Shown: positions 53,159 through 62,370 of the stretch, piece by piece
Layout: each line of letters starts with the position of its first letter
Numbering within the stretch: position 1 is the stretch's first letter
Assembly (NCBI GenBank): GCA_937900695.1
Contig: CALCFD010000028.1
Location: 72,489-136,488 of the forward strand
Origin: an uncultured Eubacterium sp.
GTDB taxonomy: Bacteria; Bacillota; Clostridia; Peptostreptococcales; Anaerovoracaceae
Direction of reading: 5' to 3'
Length of the DNA stretch: 64,000 nt
The notes under the pieces: model-generated
What the model saw: only the letters and a program-made list of their open reading frames with translations
What the model was told of the DNA's origin: nothing
The model's database searches: none
Made by a program: the position numbers and the translations under genes

Positions 53159-53666
53159 TATCTGTAAGTTCTTTTATTGCTGTTTCATCTTTTAATAGGT
53201 CGTCTTTTTCGTTAGCGTAATATGCTTTTTTAAAAAGTAAATCCCATGATAGGAAGTCAGCCATACAGTCAAATTGTTTACCGATTAATTCATACTGAAT
53301 ATTGTCAATAGGAGATCCACCAACTATAATTACACCTACTTTTTTATTTTTTAGTTGTAATCCACGGCAGTAGCACTTATCTATAATCAGCTTTAGCTGT
53401 GCGGACATACCCCACCAATATACAGGTGTAGCAAAAATAATCATATCGGCTGCAGCTATTTTATCAATTGTAGGATTCGTATCATCATTATCAACACATC
53501 CTTTATGACACTGACAACTTCCACAGCCTTTGCACGGTGCTATATCTAGCTTATCAGGTGCAATAATCTCAACTTCATGTTTTTTAGATGCTTCTTTTGT
53601 AATAGTATTTATTGCTGTTAGTGTATTTCCTTTTCTTGCACTACCATTTATAACTACAATTTTCAT
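53142..53666 (-). CDS. Flavodoxin-like NAD(P)H-dependent FMN reductase family protein
   Basis: This 174-residue protein has the flavodoxin-like start MKIVVINGSARKGNT, a cysteine cluster CKGCGSCQCHKGC that may hold a metal or Fe-S site, and the FMN/aromatic loop ATPVYWWGMSAQLKLIIDK. It resembles the iron-sulfur flavoprotein/NADPH-FMN reductase group of anaerobes. The ATG at 53666 has AAGGAGGAAAAA upstream; the longer frame to 53732 lacks this. It overlaps the acetyltransferase frame by 17 bases. Confidence 0.85.
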   Translation of the reverse strand: MKIVVINGSARKGNTLTAINTITKEASKKHEVEIIAPDKLDIAPCKGCGSCQCHKGCVDNDDTNPTIDKIAAADMIIFATPVYWWGMSAQLKLIIDKCYCRGLQLKNKKVGVIIVGGSPIDNIQYELIGKQFDCMADFLSWDLLFKKAYYANEKDDLLKDETAIKELTDIGAKL

Positions 53667-53863
53667 ATGTTTTTCCTCCTTGTATTTTAGCGAGAAGTTA
53701 TTAGAACTTCTCAATATTAATGTTTTTAACATTGTTTAAATAATAATATATCATATTTTTTAGGAGGAATGGCATAATTATATTTAATTATTTATTGATA
53801 TTTGCAGTAAAGGGTATAATATGAAAATACTAAATATTAGAGATGTGTTATTGATGTTTGAGT

Positions 53864-54553
53864 TTAAGAAAAGAAAAGTGAAATCTGCTGAAGGTTGTAA
53901 TTGTTTCTGCCATAAGGCTGCTTGTAGTCATCTAAATATTTTAGTAAACATTTTTGTTCTTCTTCAGTAAGTGAATAGATTTTTTTAGGAGGCTTATCTG
54001 ATTTAGGTTGTCTAAGTTCAGGAGATTGCATAAGGTTATTGTTAATAATACCTTTATGATAAGCTAGTCTAAAAGCTGTTTTTAGTTGTGAATAAATCTT
54101 ACCTATAGCACTATCAGAATACTTAGTTATAGTTTTTAAAAAGAAATATATATGCTTAAATGTTATTTTTCTAATAGGTTTATTACCAAGGATACTTTTT
54201 TCTATGATCTTAAGATTTCCTAGATTTCGATAGTAACCTTGCTCTCCAACATAGTTTTTCTCTAAATCATTTTTAAGTTTTTCTTGCATGATGCTACAAA
54301 TAGTTTCTTCGGTTTTCACGCCTCTTTTTTTCTTTTTCTCAACACCTCTAAATTCATCAGCTAAAGAATAACATTCGGCTTTTGTTTCAGCTGTAAATGA
54401 CTTACGCCTTATTTCACCAAATTCATCTTTATAGCTTATGCGGTATTCATATTTTCCACTTTTAAACTTGCGAAATGACCCTTTGCCGTTGCCAGCTCGT
54501 GTTCTAGTTTTAGTAGTCTTGTCTGCTATAGTTATTTCTCCTTTCCATTCCAA
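53864..54553 (-). pseudogene. Truncated phage-type integrase
   Basis: The 229-residue frame has an AP2-like N-terminal arm (GSFRKFKSGKYEYRISYKDE) and the SAM-like core-binding domain (IYSQLKTAFRLAYHKGIINN), up to LTEEEQKCLLKYLDDYKQ. It stops just where the catalytic tyrosine recombinase domain should begin. The last residues (LQQISLFFS) look like read-through of unrelated DNA. It is thus a remnant of an integrase from a mobile element. A TTG at 54553 is the only start available. Confidence 0.8.
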
Positions 54554-54666
54554 TAAGGTTCGTCTTCTTTATCATGCCTTGTGCAAAAGAACTCTATTAA
54601 GGCATGTGATTCAACAACTTTACGCTGACCATAATTAGCAGCAGGGAAGTTAGGATCAATTATCCT
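54532..54666 (-). pseudogene. C-terminal remnant of an excisionase
   Basis: About 43 codons read IIDPNFPAANYGQRKVVESH, then ALIEFFCTRHDKEDEPYWNG and KEK before the stop. A stop codon lies just before the first of these. It overlaps the integrase remnant start by about 20 bases, as excisionase genes do. The N-terminal helix-turn-helix is missing. Identification is from context and is moderate. Confidence 0.5.
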
Positions 54667-54806
54667 TCATCTATTGGGGAGGTACTGAGAAAGCCCCAAA
54701 TGTGCAGGCTATTAAAAATTTCTATAAAAAAATTAGCAATATATTCACATCCTTTCATAGATGTAAATTATTGCCAGCTGCTTTTCTTTTTCAGAGAGTA
54801 AATAAA
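54667..54806. other. Degraded sequence between the excisionase remnant and the pglX terminator
   Basis: A plus-strand open frame (YWGGTEKAPNVQAIKNFYKK and about 24 further residues) crosses this stretch without start codon or ribosome binding site. It may be the rest of a decayed mobile gene. I cannot name it. Confidence 0.35.
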
Positions 54807-54843
54807 AAACAATCGTAAAATCTTATTTTTTTTACGATTGTTT
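54807..54843 (-). terminator. Intrinsic terminator after pglX
   Basis: AAACAATCGTAAAA (54807-54820) pairs with TTTTACGATTGTTT (54830-54843). Confidence 0.8.
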
Positions 54844-54851
54844 AATTAGAA

Positions 54852-57800
54852 TTATTTAATTTTAGCTAGAAGTCCATCGAACTTCTCATAATTAACTTTT
54901 ACACCGTCATCTAAGTCAATTTCAACCATCTGGTCTGCAAAGTGATGAACAATCTCTTCATAAGCTCTTAGCTCCTCAGCTTGAGCCGTAAGCTTCTTTA
55001 GCTCTTTTGTTATGCGAGTTTTTTCTCGCTGGTTTACACCGTCGTTTAGGTAGCTATTTAGCATATTTATCTGATCTTCGTATATTGTTTGCTGGTCAAA
55101 TACGTACTTAGTTCTAAAGCGAGCAACTGTGTCAGCCTTGTATCTGTGCAGGTACATAATAGCCTTAAATCCGTTTTTCTTACCGCTGTCAAACATCCAG
55201 TAAATAGGGCGCTTTTGGTAAGTTTTGCAGTGATCTTTGTAAAAGTCGTTTAAGAAGTAGTTTCGAATTACTTCTTTTGGCATACCTTTGCCGCCTAGTG
55301 CATCTGCAATAAACTGCAAGTTTTCTTCAAGGGTTTCTTCTCCGTAAACTACTTTTACAAATTCAACGAATCTAGCTACGATATCATCTTTAAAGTATTC
55401 ATCATCGCATATAGGGATGATGTTATCTTCGTCAGGCATAAATGTTTTGTATTTACTAGGATCCCAATCTCCGCCTGCGTAAACTAAGCCTTCTTGGTCT
55501 AAAGAGTATCTGCCAAACATACATCCAACTGCGTAAGATACAAATGACTTAATCACATCTTGTTTTGTTAGGGCATATTTGCTCTTGCCCATTTCCTCAG
55601 GAATGTCTTCTTTGTTGTCAAAGACTCTGTAGACTGTTACGTCCTTTTCGTCTACTTCAGGTGTTAGCTCGTCTTGTAAACCGTAAATATCAATGAATAT
55701 GCGGTTTAGTTCTTCTTCGTTTGCTTTAAGCTTACTAAATCTATCTTCGCACTCAGCCTTCCATAAATCGTAAGCTTCGCTAACTGTTGATATATGATTT
55801 TTTATTAATGGGTGAACTGTGAAATCCCATGATGTTTCAAAAGAGTCCCAGTCTTGCTTGGATAGATTGATGTTTTCTTCAGTTATCTTCTCTATATCTA
55901 TCATTTTATTTTCATCAAACAATACTGGTATATTTGCTATATCGCCACACTGATAGTTAATTGTAGGAGCAATTACTTTTAAAATTTCTTTAACAAGATT
56001 TGTATTGCATAATGCTAAATAATAATGTAATTGATCATTAGAAAATAAGCTCATTCCAGCTACATCAAAAATATTACCAAAAGGCTTATATCTAAAAGCA
56101 GTGGAGCTAGATGTTACAAGTGACCAACTAGCAGCTTCTTTAAAATAAAATTGTGTATTTTGTGGTCTAGATCTTAATTTACCTTTTGCATCAAATATAT
56201 GTTTTATTTCATATCCATCATTTTCCCAGTTTACAATATAATCGTTGTTTCCATACCATTTTCTAAATGGACCTCCTTTATTATATGGGAACCATTTACA
56301 TTTTGATGCTAATGCATCCTCAGCATCTTTTGCATCAAATTTAATGTTTGACAAAAATACTTCGTACCATTCTCTTAAAAACCTATCGTTATCTGCTGTC
56401 GCTAGTCCTTGTTTCGAGTCAGCTATAGAACCTAATAATTGACCATATTTAAATATATCAATAAAGCTATCGCTTAACCAATATGCAATCGGACTTCCAG
56501 GTATCTTTTCAAAGTTTCTTTCATCAGCCTCGTAGAAGTAGCCGCAATCCTTGTTTTGCTGTGCCTCTAAAACCTTGGCCTGCTGGACAGCCATTCCGCC
56601 CTTAAAATCAGACAATCTGTAGTAATAGCCAAGAGAGTCATCCTTAGCATTTTTAAGAACAAAAGAGCAGATAGGCACAGTGGCCTCCTCATAAGCAGAG
56701 TACTCCATCTGAACCAAAGTAGCGATGTTTTTGTTATCAATAATATACTGTCTTAGCTTTTCGTAGGACTTAATAAACATCCAAACAAATGGCGTCATAA
56801 AACCAAGATAACCGCCAGGAGCAGTCATATCAAAGTTTCTGCGCATAAATACAGCAAAAAGATCAGAAGAGTAGTCCTTGTAATTTTTAGTTACAAACTT
56901 TTTAAGCTGACCTTCCATCTTGCCCATATAAGGTGGATTTGTAGTAACAACTGTAAACTTCTTGCTTAGGATTTCAGCCTGAGTGGCAAAAGCCTTCATT
57001 TCCGGCAAAGTGTTTTCAAACCACTTAACAGCAGACAAATCCGGGATGCCATGGGCGTATATTTTTTCTATGTACTGAGTAAAGCTCTTGTAGTCGGCTT
57101 CCTTAACATTTATAAGGGCGCCAAGCTCCTTTGCATCCTTAAAAGTCTCAACTAAATACTCGCCGATCTGGTTCATATCAGCATCATCAGTAACGCCTGG
57201 GTAAGCAAACTTATCTATATTATTGCTTTCCTGAATGGAAGCGATTTTAGGGGCAATGCCTCTTGTCAAAGCTCTGCGGTTATAGCTTCGTGCCTTCATC
57301 ATAACGGCAAAATATGATAGCTGGTAAGCTCTGTCGTCAATATCAAGACCGTACAAGTTGTTTTCAAGAATGCTCATAGCAGCATCTCTTTCGGCATAGC
57401 CGCATTCTTTGTAGATTTTCATAAGTACGTCAAATGCGTAAACCAAAATGTGGCCGCTGCCCATACATGGGTCAAGAAATGTGATGTCCTCTGGATTTAC
57501 TCGCTCATTTACCACAGGCAAGTTACCTTCTTTTGAAGTGGCTAAGTAGGCAAGTTTTTCCTTTAGTGGGCTATTTGGATTTCTTTCAACCCAGTATCTG
57601 CATAAGGAGTTATCCACCATATATCTAACGACCCAGTCAGTAGTCCATAGCTGTGTTGCCGCAGGGATGTCTTCCTTTTTCACCTTACCTTTTAGTATGT
57701 TTACTACTTGATTGTGTTTTTCAGAGATGTAGTACTGGTACATCCAACCTATTGCCTGTACCTGATCTTGCCAAGTGTCTTCATCAATATCTGAAATAAG

Positions 57801-58361
57801 CTTACCTAAAACGCTATCTTCCTTAAGAAGATTATCAGGAAACAGCAGCATAGTGTAATCAGAGATAGTAGTAAACATCCCTGGTAGGTAGTTTCCCATA
57901 TCATTACAAATTGCTAAAAGTAGCATTTTGTATAGTTCATCTCTTTGGTTGGTATCAATAAGCTCAAATACTGTTTCCTTGTCTATGCCTTCAATATCTA
58001 AGTGGATAGCTTCATCTAAAAGCTCAGGCTTAAACTCGTTTTCTGAGTTAGTAAAAACTCTGACCTTTTGAGGGATATAGTTATTTACTTCCATAAAACG
58101 AAGGGCTATAAATCTGTTAAACCAAGTGTATGAAACTTCTTCGATTACTTGATCAAAGCCTTTTTTGTTTATTTCATCTATTAGCTGCTTACGCTGAGTT
58201 TTTTCTTCTTCAGAAAGTAATCTGCCGTTTATCATTTCAGCGCAGTTATCATCAACGATATCATTGTTTTTAACACCGTATTCGTAGGCCTTACGAGTAA
58301 CACGTTCAATTAGCTCGTTTCTAGCCCATACAGCATAGTTTTTAATGGCTGTTTTGTTCAT
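54852..58361 (-). CDS. pglX: BREX-type adenine-specific DNA methyltransferase PglX, orphan
   Basis: This 1169-residue protein matches PglX (BrxX) of type 1 BREX phage defence: the family start MNKTAIKNYAVWARNELIERV, SAM motif FLDPCMGSGHILVYAFDVL (about residue 295), catalytic NPPYMGKMEG (about 472) and the typical long C-terminal half ending in a coiled coil. PglX methylates an asymmetric adenine site that marks self DNA. Length is normal and the frame is intact. BREX normally places brxA-brxB-brxC before and pglZ-brxL after this gene. Here a MerR remnant lies upstream and integrase remnants downstream, so the other genes are missing locally. GAGG lies 8 bases before the ATG. Confidence 0.92.
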   Translation of the reverse strand: MNKTAIKNYAVWARNELIERVTRKAYEYGVKNNDIVDDNCAEMINGRLLSEEEKTQRKQLIDEINKKGFDQVIEEVSYTWFNRFIALRFMEVNNYIPQKVRVFTNSENEFKPELLDEAIHLDIEGIDKETVFELIDTNQRDELYKMLLLAICNDMGNYLPGMFTTISDYTMLLFPDNLLKEDSVLGKLISDIDEDTWQDQVQAIGWMYQYYISEKHNQVVNILKGKVKKEDIPAATQLWTTDWVVRYMVDNSLCRYWVERNPNSPLKEKLAYLATSKEGNLPVVNERVNPEDITFLDPCMGSGHILVYAFDVLMKIYKECGYAERDAAMSILENNLYGLDIDDRAYQLSYFAVMMKARSYNRRALTRGIAPKIASIQESNNIDKFAYPGVTDDADMNQIGEYLVETFKDAKELGALINVKEADYKSFTQYIEKIYAHGIPDLSAVKWFENTLPEMKAFATQAEILSKKFTVVTTNPPYMGKMEGQLKKFVTKNYKDYSSDLFAVFMRRNFDMTAPGGYLGFMTPFVWMFIKSYEKLRQYIIDNKNIATLVQMEYSAYEEATVPICSFVLKNAKDDSLGYYYRLSDFKGGMAVQQAKVLEAQQNKDCGYFYEADERNFEKIPGSPIAYWLSDSFIDIFKYGQLLGSIADSKQGLATADNDRFLREWYEVFLSNIKFDAKDAEDALASKCKWFPYNKGGPFRKWYGNNDYIVNWENDGYEIKHIFDAKGKLRSRPQNTQFYFKEAASWSLVTSSSTAFRYKPFGNIFDVAGMSLFSNDQLHYYLALCNTNLVKEILKVIAPTINYQCGDIANIPVLFDENKMIDIEKITEENINLSKQDWDSFETSWDFTVHPLIKNHISTVSEAYDLWKAECEDRFSKLKANEEELNRIFIDIYGLQDELTPEVDEKDVTVYRVFDNKEDIPEEMGKSKYALTKQDVIKSFVSYAVGCMFGRYSLDQEGLVYAGGDWDPSKYKTFMPDEDNIIPICDDEYFKDDIVARFVEFVKVVYGEETLEENLQFIADALGGKGMPKEVIRNYFLNDFYKDHCKTYQKRPIYWMFDSGKKNGFKAIMYLHRYKADTVARFRTKYVFDQQTIYEDQINMLNSYLNDGVNQREKTRITKELKKLTAQAEELRAYEEIVHHFADQMVEIDLDDGVKVNYEKFDGLLAKIK

Positions 58362-58377
58362 TGTATTAACCTCAAAT

Positions 58378-58713
58378 CTATGTAAAATTTTTTAACATAT
58401 AGTAATAATATACCATATTCTCAAAAGAGAGTGTTAGAAGAGTTTTTGGTTTTGCTACCTTTGTGACAGCAATGACGGCTGTGACAGAAAGGAGTAGAGT
58501 AGGGGAGCTTAATATAAAAAAGGACCACCATAAGGTGATCCGGTTATTGTAAAACATAATTTGCTGAAGCAGGGTAACTTCTTGTTGTCCATAGAAACGC
58601 ATGCCGTTTTCATTTACATTGCAAGGTTTTAGCAAACCAATTTCATCGTAATATCGTAATGTCCTTGTGTTGATTCCTGCCAAATGGACCAGTTCTCTGA
58701 TGCTGTATTCCAT
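58378..58713 (-). pseudogene. MerR-family regulator, truncated after the DNA-binding domain
   Basis: The first about 57 residues (MEYSIRELVHLAGINTRTLR to TLLQQIMFYNN) are a normal MerR winged helix. The frame then runs into a terminator hairpin (58522-58541), and the remaining codons are low-complexity and unrelated. The effector-binding part has been deleted right up to the original terminator. AAAGGAGCAAGAAG precedes the ATG, so a short DNA-binding peptide could still be made. Confidence 0.75.
58514..58541 (-). terminator. Terminator of the MerR remnant, near-identical to the one after prfH
   Basis: On the minus strand GGATCACC (58541-58534) pairs with GGTGGTCC (58529-58522), followed by T6. 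The same stem with a different loop occurs at 61679-61705. Confidence 0.8.
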
Positions 58714-58776
58714 CTTCTTGCTCCTTTCATCACGACTAGCATATCAGTTGACGCCGCGTCAACGTCAATAGTTTTT

Positions 58777-59223
58777 TTAGATTTTTATATCTTTGAAAAA
58801 ATCTTGGATTTCTAGGAAATCATAGTATTCTTGTTTTATCCATTTTAGAATAGGAATAATAGGAGTATTTTTTTCCATAGGATTTAAATTGAATATATGC
58901 TTATGTCCATTTAAATCATAAAACTTTATTTGTAACCAAAATGTTAATTTTTGATCGATATTTTTCTTGGCAAATTCCATAATTTTTTCTCTATTAAATA
59001 ATTCTAAGCCACTTGTAATTGTATCCATAGGTATATCATAGGGCATTATATTAAACAGTGAAGTACCTGTTTTATTTTTATGAATTTCAAGTGATTCATT
59101 TTCAAAATCAATGACTAAAGCTTTTTTTATACTAGATACATCGGAATAATATTTAGTTATTTTCATGTATGGAATATATTTATATTCATCTATCTGTATT
59201 TCATGTTCTATAGTTACTATCAT
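58777..59223 (-). CDS. Protein of unknown function
   Basis: I do not recognise this 148-residue protein. It is soluble, with beta-strand-rich segments (MIVTIEHEIQIDEYKYIPYM, LTFWLQIKFYDLNGHKHIFN) and a C-terminal helix. The frame extends upstream to 59292, but the ATG at 59223 has AGGGATG upstream and the earlier residues are of random character. It lies alone in the accessory region next to the MerR remnant. Confidence 0.6.
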   Translation of the reverse strand: MIVTIEHEIQIDEYKYIPYMKITKYYSDVSSIKKALVIDFENESLEIHKNKTGTSLFNIMPYDIPMDTITSGLELFNREKIMEFAKKNIDQKLTFWLQIKFYDLNGHKHIFNLNPMEKNTPIIPILKWIKQEYYDFLEIQDFFKDIKI

Positions 59224-59564
59224 ATTTACATCCCTATAATTACTGTACTGTTTACAACAACTATTATACAATAGCAGCTTTAAGCAGTACACAAACCACT
59301 TAATTTTTTTTATTTTAGTAGAAGTTTGAAAAAATTATTAAAATCTCTTTAGATTTACGATATCAACTAATAGTTGCGTATATGCAACCATTGAGTTCTT
59401 TGTTTTTCGAATACATTTTAATAACATTTATATAAACGATATTAAAAAAATAAAACAAAAAAATTTATAATTTAGGATATACAAAACGCATTTCTTGCAA
59501 AGTAAAAGTAAGTCCTAAAGGAAATGTAACAAAATCTTATTATCCAGCATTATAGGAGGTACTT
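59224..59564. other. Long AT-rich intergenic region
   Basis: No gene is supported. A short inverted repeat GTTGC-GTATAT-GCAAC lies near 59373-59388. The rest is very AT-rich with A runs near 59445-59465 and probably contains promoters for the flanking divergent genes. Confidence 0.45.
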
Positions 59565-59753
59565 ATGAAAATTAAAAAATATATGATATTAACTTTTATC
59601 ATCATTTTTATACCAAAACTTATATTTGAAAAAAGTGAAATCAGCACATCACTTTTTTCTTTTGAGATGATATTATCAATTCTATCAGCAATATTTTATG
59701 GTTGTATAGCTATGATTTTAGTAGGTATTTGTTTAATATTAATAAAAAAATAA
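59565..59753 (+). CDS. Small two-helix membrane protein
   Basis: This 62-residue frame has two hydrophobic helices (YMILTFIIIFIPKLIF and SAIFYGCIAMILVGICLILI) and lysine at both ends. TAGGAGGTACTT precedes the ATG and a terminator follows directly, so it is probably expressed. No family is recognised. Confidence 0.65.
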   Translation: MKIKKYMILTFIIIFIPKLIFEKSEISTSLFSFEMILSILSAIFYGCIAMILVGICLILIKK

Positions 59754-59757
59754 CATA

Positions 59758-59810
59758 TTAATAGGCTGTATCAAAACGAATATTTTTTCGTCACTATACA
59801 GCCTATTTCT
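59758..59810. terminator. Terminator after the small membrane protein
   Basis: AATAGGCTGTA (59760-59770) pairs with TACAGCCTATT (59797-59807), with an inner A/T-rich loop. Confidence 0.7.
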
Positions 59811-59922
59811 TATTTATATTAATGTTCAATCAAGTTCTTCAAGAAAATCTGTCTTAATAAATTAAATTTCCATCTTCTTTTCGTAGCCTTTTTATATCAT
59901 ATTTACCTATACAATTCCCAAT

Positions 59923-60366
59923 TTATATATGCCTTTGCAAATATATCATATCTATTAACTGTACACCGCCCTCATAAATTGGGTGATCATAATTGTCAGT
60001 AAAGAAATTAGGAATACTATGAGAACAGGTAAATCCACATTTTTCATAAAACGGTATTGTCAATGGACTATCACCTGTTCCAACCTGTAAAACAAAATAT
60101 TCACCTGCATATTTACTAATAAGAAAATTAATTAGAGCTTTGCCATATCCCATTCCATGATGCTTTGGATCAACTGCAATATTTTTGATTTCAAGTATTC
60201 CGTTACCTTCATCTGTAACTACACATTCAGCTTTTACATTATTGTCTTCAATTACATACATAGTACCTTTTTCAAGATATTGATCGATCATATTTTCTTG
60301 TTCGTCAGCTAATAACAATAATGATATAAATTGCTTTTTATTTTCGCTCACTTCTCTAATTTTCAT
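59923..60366 (-). CDS. GNAT family N-acetyltransferase
   Basis: This 147-residue protein has the acetyl-CoA-binding motif IKNIAVDPKHHGMGYGKALINFLI and the late strand-helix IPFYEKCGFTCSHSIPNFF. The substrate is unknown. An upstream GTG at 60375 is possible, but ATG 60366 with GAAAGAG upstream is preferred. It stands first in a minus-strand run behind a DUF3592-like gene. Confidence 0.85.
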   Translation of the reverse strand: MKIREVSENKKQFISLLLLADEQENMIDQYLEKGTMYVIEDNNVKAECVVTDEGNGILEIKNIAVDPKHHGMGYGKALINFLISKYAGEYFVLQVGTGDSPLTIPFYEKCGFTCSHSIPNFFTDNYDHPIYEGGVQLIDMIYLQRHI

Positions 60367-60405
60367 ATCAAGCACTCTTTCAAATACTAATCTAACAACT
60401 GAAAT

Positions 60406-60969
60406 TTAAACGAACAACGCAGATAAACCGACAAAAATACACATTAATCCAAAAATCATACACAGTACATTTTTGATACCAACTTTTTTGTTAAGTACGA
60501 AAGAGGATGGATTTTTAGGGTCTACATATATACGATATTCATTTCCTTTAACCATATCCTTATCTAATTTCTTAAAGCTATATGTGTTAGAACACTGGCG
60601 GACATATGTTTTGTTGTTGTACTTATATTTAAAAATAGGAGCATAGCTAGATACTGTATTACTTGGATACGAATTATAGCCTTGATAAACACCCATAATT
60701 TCTTCATTACAAATATTAACAGATTTAATATTATTATAAAATATCTTTGTAGTCATACCTCCTATTGTAACGCCTATTAACACAAATGCATATTTAGCTC
60801 CGCCTGGTATAAGAAAACATATAAAAGCTAATAAAAGACCTCCGAATATTAAAGCAAGAAACTTAAATGCTTCAGGATCCATTTTATGCATTTTTTGTTT
60901 AAAAGCCATATAAACAATCCAACCAAAAGCTGCTACACAAAATAATAGTTTTAATCCATCAAAGTCCAT
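60406..60969 (-). CDS. DUF3592-like membrane protein
   Basis: This 187-residue protein has two or three N-terminal transmembrane helices and a C-terminal one. An extracellular or cytosolic domain between them has YAPIFKYKYNNKTYVRQCSNTYS and GNEYRIYVDPKNPSSFVL. The Y-x-P-x-F-x-Y and YVDPKNP patterns are those of DUF3592 proteins, whose role is unknown. AAAGGAATGG lies before the ATG. Confidence 0.75.
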   Translation of the reverse strand: MDFDGLKLLFCVAAFGWIVYMAFKQKMHKMDPEAFKFLALIFGGLLLAFICFLIPGGAKYAFVLIGVTIGGMTTKIFYNNIKSVNICNEEIMGVYQGYNSYPSNTVSSYAPIFKYKYNNKTYVRQCSNTYSFKKLDKDMVKGNEYRIYVDPKNPSSFVLNKKVGIKNVLCMIFGLMCIFVGLSALFV

Positions 60970-60999
60970 TGTTTATCCATTCCTTTCTTTCAATCTTAC

Positions 61000-61545
61000 T
61001 TACTTAAGTTTAGTATACTTTTCCATTTTAAAAGTGTCTAAATCAATTACTATCGCAACAAGATTATCCTTATTTTCTTGAATAAGCCATAAGCGAGTCC
61101 ATAAGGTTTTGTCATTCATATTGGTACTAGTTTTATCTTCACCGTTGGTAATGATTTTTTGGGGATCTAATTTAGTTAGAAAAATGTTTTCAGCCTTAAT
61201 GCCCGGAAGGCTACTTTGAAGTTCATCTTCAGTTAGTCCTGCCATTTCCATTGCTTCAGCACCGTTATAGTATTTAACATCTCCATACCAATAATTATCA
61301 TTAACATTTTCAATAGATTTTAACCACATAAATTTGTCTTCAACGAATTTGAAACCAGCACCTGAGCCAGTATCTATTTCCCATGTTCCTTGTATTGGTG
61401 CATTATTATTGTTATTATTTTTGCCATTAATAGCACCAGTGCAAGAAGTAAATAAAAATAGTGTAAAACAGATAATTAGAATAGCTGATGTAATTCTAAA
61501 AAGATAATTTTTGTTGTATTTAATATTATTCATATCATAGTTCAT
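61000..61545 (-). CDS. Lipoprotein of unknown function
   Basis: This 181-residue protein has an N-terminal hydrophobic stretch with lipobox LFTSC (Cys35), then an Asn-rich spacer and a domain starting PIQGTWEIDTGSGAGFKFVEDKFMW, similar in pattern to small lipocalin-like extracytosolic domains. CCGGAGGTAAATT precedes the ATG at 61545. The function is unknown. It is followed after 30 bases by the DUF3592-like gene. Confidence 0.7.
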   Translation of the reverse strand: MNYDMNNIKYNKNYLFRITSAILIICFTLFLFTSCTGAINGKNNNNNNAPIQGTWEIDTGSGAGFKFVEDKFMWLKSIENVNDNYWYGDVKYYNGAEAMEMAGLTEDELQSSLPGIKAENIFLTKLDPQKIITNGEDKTSTNMNDKTLWTRLWLIQENKDNLVAIVIDLDTFKMEKYTKLK

Positions 61546-61678
61546 AATTTACCTCCGGTTAAATTCTAATTATTTTCTATATTATACTTCATCAGAATAA
61601 AGAACAAAAGATTTTTTATAGATCTACTTGTTAAATAATTTTACGATCTAAAAGAGGAGGGGAGATGTATAACTATAA

Positions 61679-61705
61679 TAAAAAAGGACCACCCGAAGGT
61701 GATCC
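61679..61705 (-). terminator. Terminator after prfH
   Basis: On the minus strand GGATCACC (61705-61698), loop TTCG, GGTGGTCC (61693-61686), then T6. Confidence 0.85.
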
Positions 61706-61779
61706 AGTTATAGTATATAAGGTCAATTCAAGATTTATTCAAAGTTTTTGCACTTGAGAGCAAAATCTTTTGTTTTTAT

Positions 61780-62367
61780 TTATTTAACTCTTTTAAATTT
61801 TTCCCCTTTGTAAACCCTTACCGGATTTCCTCTAACTAACTGTGTATGTTGCTGCCAAGCTTCATTGGTTTGTTTTGCCTGCAAGTTTTTATTTTTTTCG
61901 GCTAGTTTTGCCATAAGCTTTTTCATAGCATCTTTTCTATTTTGAAGCTGACTTCTTTCTGCAGTTGATGTCACTGCTATACCTGTTGGAATATGTATAA
62001 GCCTAACACCTGTTTCTACTTTGTTTACATTTTGACCGCCATTACCGCCACAGTGAAATCTTTCAAAGCGAATATTTTTGTCCATATTCACACTTTCTAC
62101 TTCTGGTATGATACTGATGTCTACAAACCAATTTTTTCTTCTATGATTAGGTCTAATAGGACTTTTACAAACCCATTGTATTGTACCTTCTAAAAAGGAG
62201 ACATCTTCCTTACACTCCATTAACACAGAAATATATCCATCACTAAATCTAGAATCTCTTTTTTCAATAATCTCTGCATTGAGTTCTTTTTCTAATTCCT
62301 TAGCTAGTTTTGCCACAGCTAGCTCACATTCAACTGGCCCCTGACCAGAACTAATTTGTAATAACAT
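61780..62367 (-). CDS. prfH: Peptide chain release factor homologue PrfH
   Basis: This 195-residue protein has the hydrolytic GGQ motif (GGNGGQNVNKVETGVRL, about residue 110) and the following TSTAERSQLQNRKDAM helix of release factors. It lacks the codon-recognition domain of RF1/RF2, which is the hallmark of PrfH. PrfH pairs with RtcB; published work describes it as releasing peptides from ribosomes whose 16S decoding centre has been cut, with RtcB repairing the RNA. The gene starts three bases after rtcB. Confidence 0.95.
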   Translation of the reverse strand: MLLQISSGQGPVECELAVAKLAKELEKELNAEIIEKRDSRFSDGYISVLMECKEDVSFLEGTIQWVCKSPIRPNHRRKNWFVDISIIPEVESVNMDKNIRFERFHCGGNGGQNVNKVETGVRLIHIPTGIAVTSTAERSQLQNRKDAMKKLMAKLAEKNKNLQAKQTNEAWQQHTQLVRGNPVRVYKGEKFKRVK

Positions 62368-62370
62368 ATT

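Noticed and set aside
54667..54822. Plus-strand open frame reading YWGGTEKAPNVQ
   Set aside because: No start codon or ribosome binding site, and no family recognised. It is mentioned only as degraded sequence.
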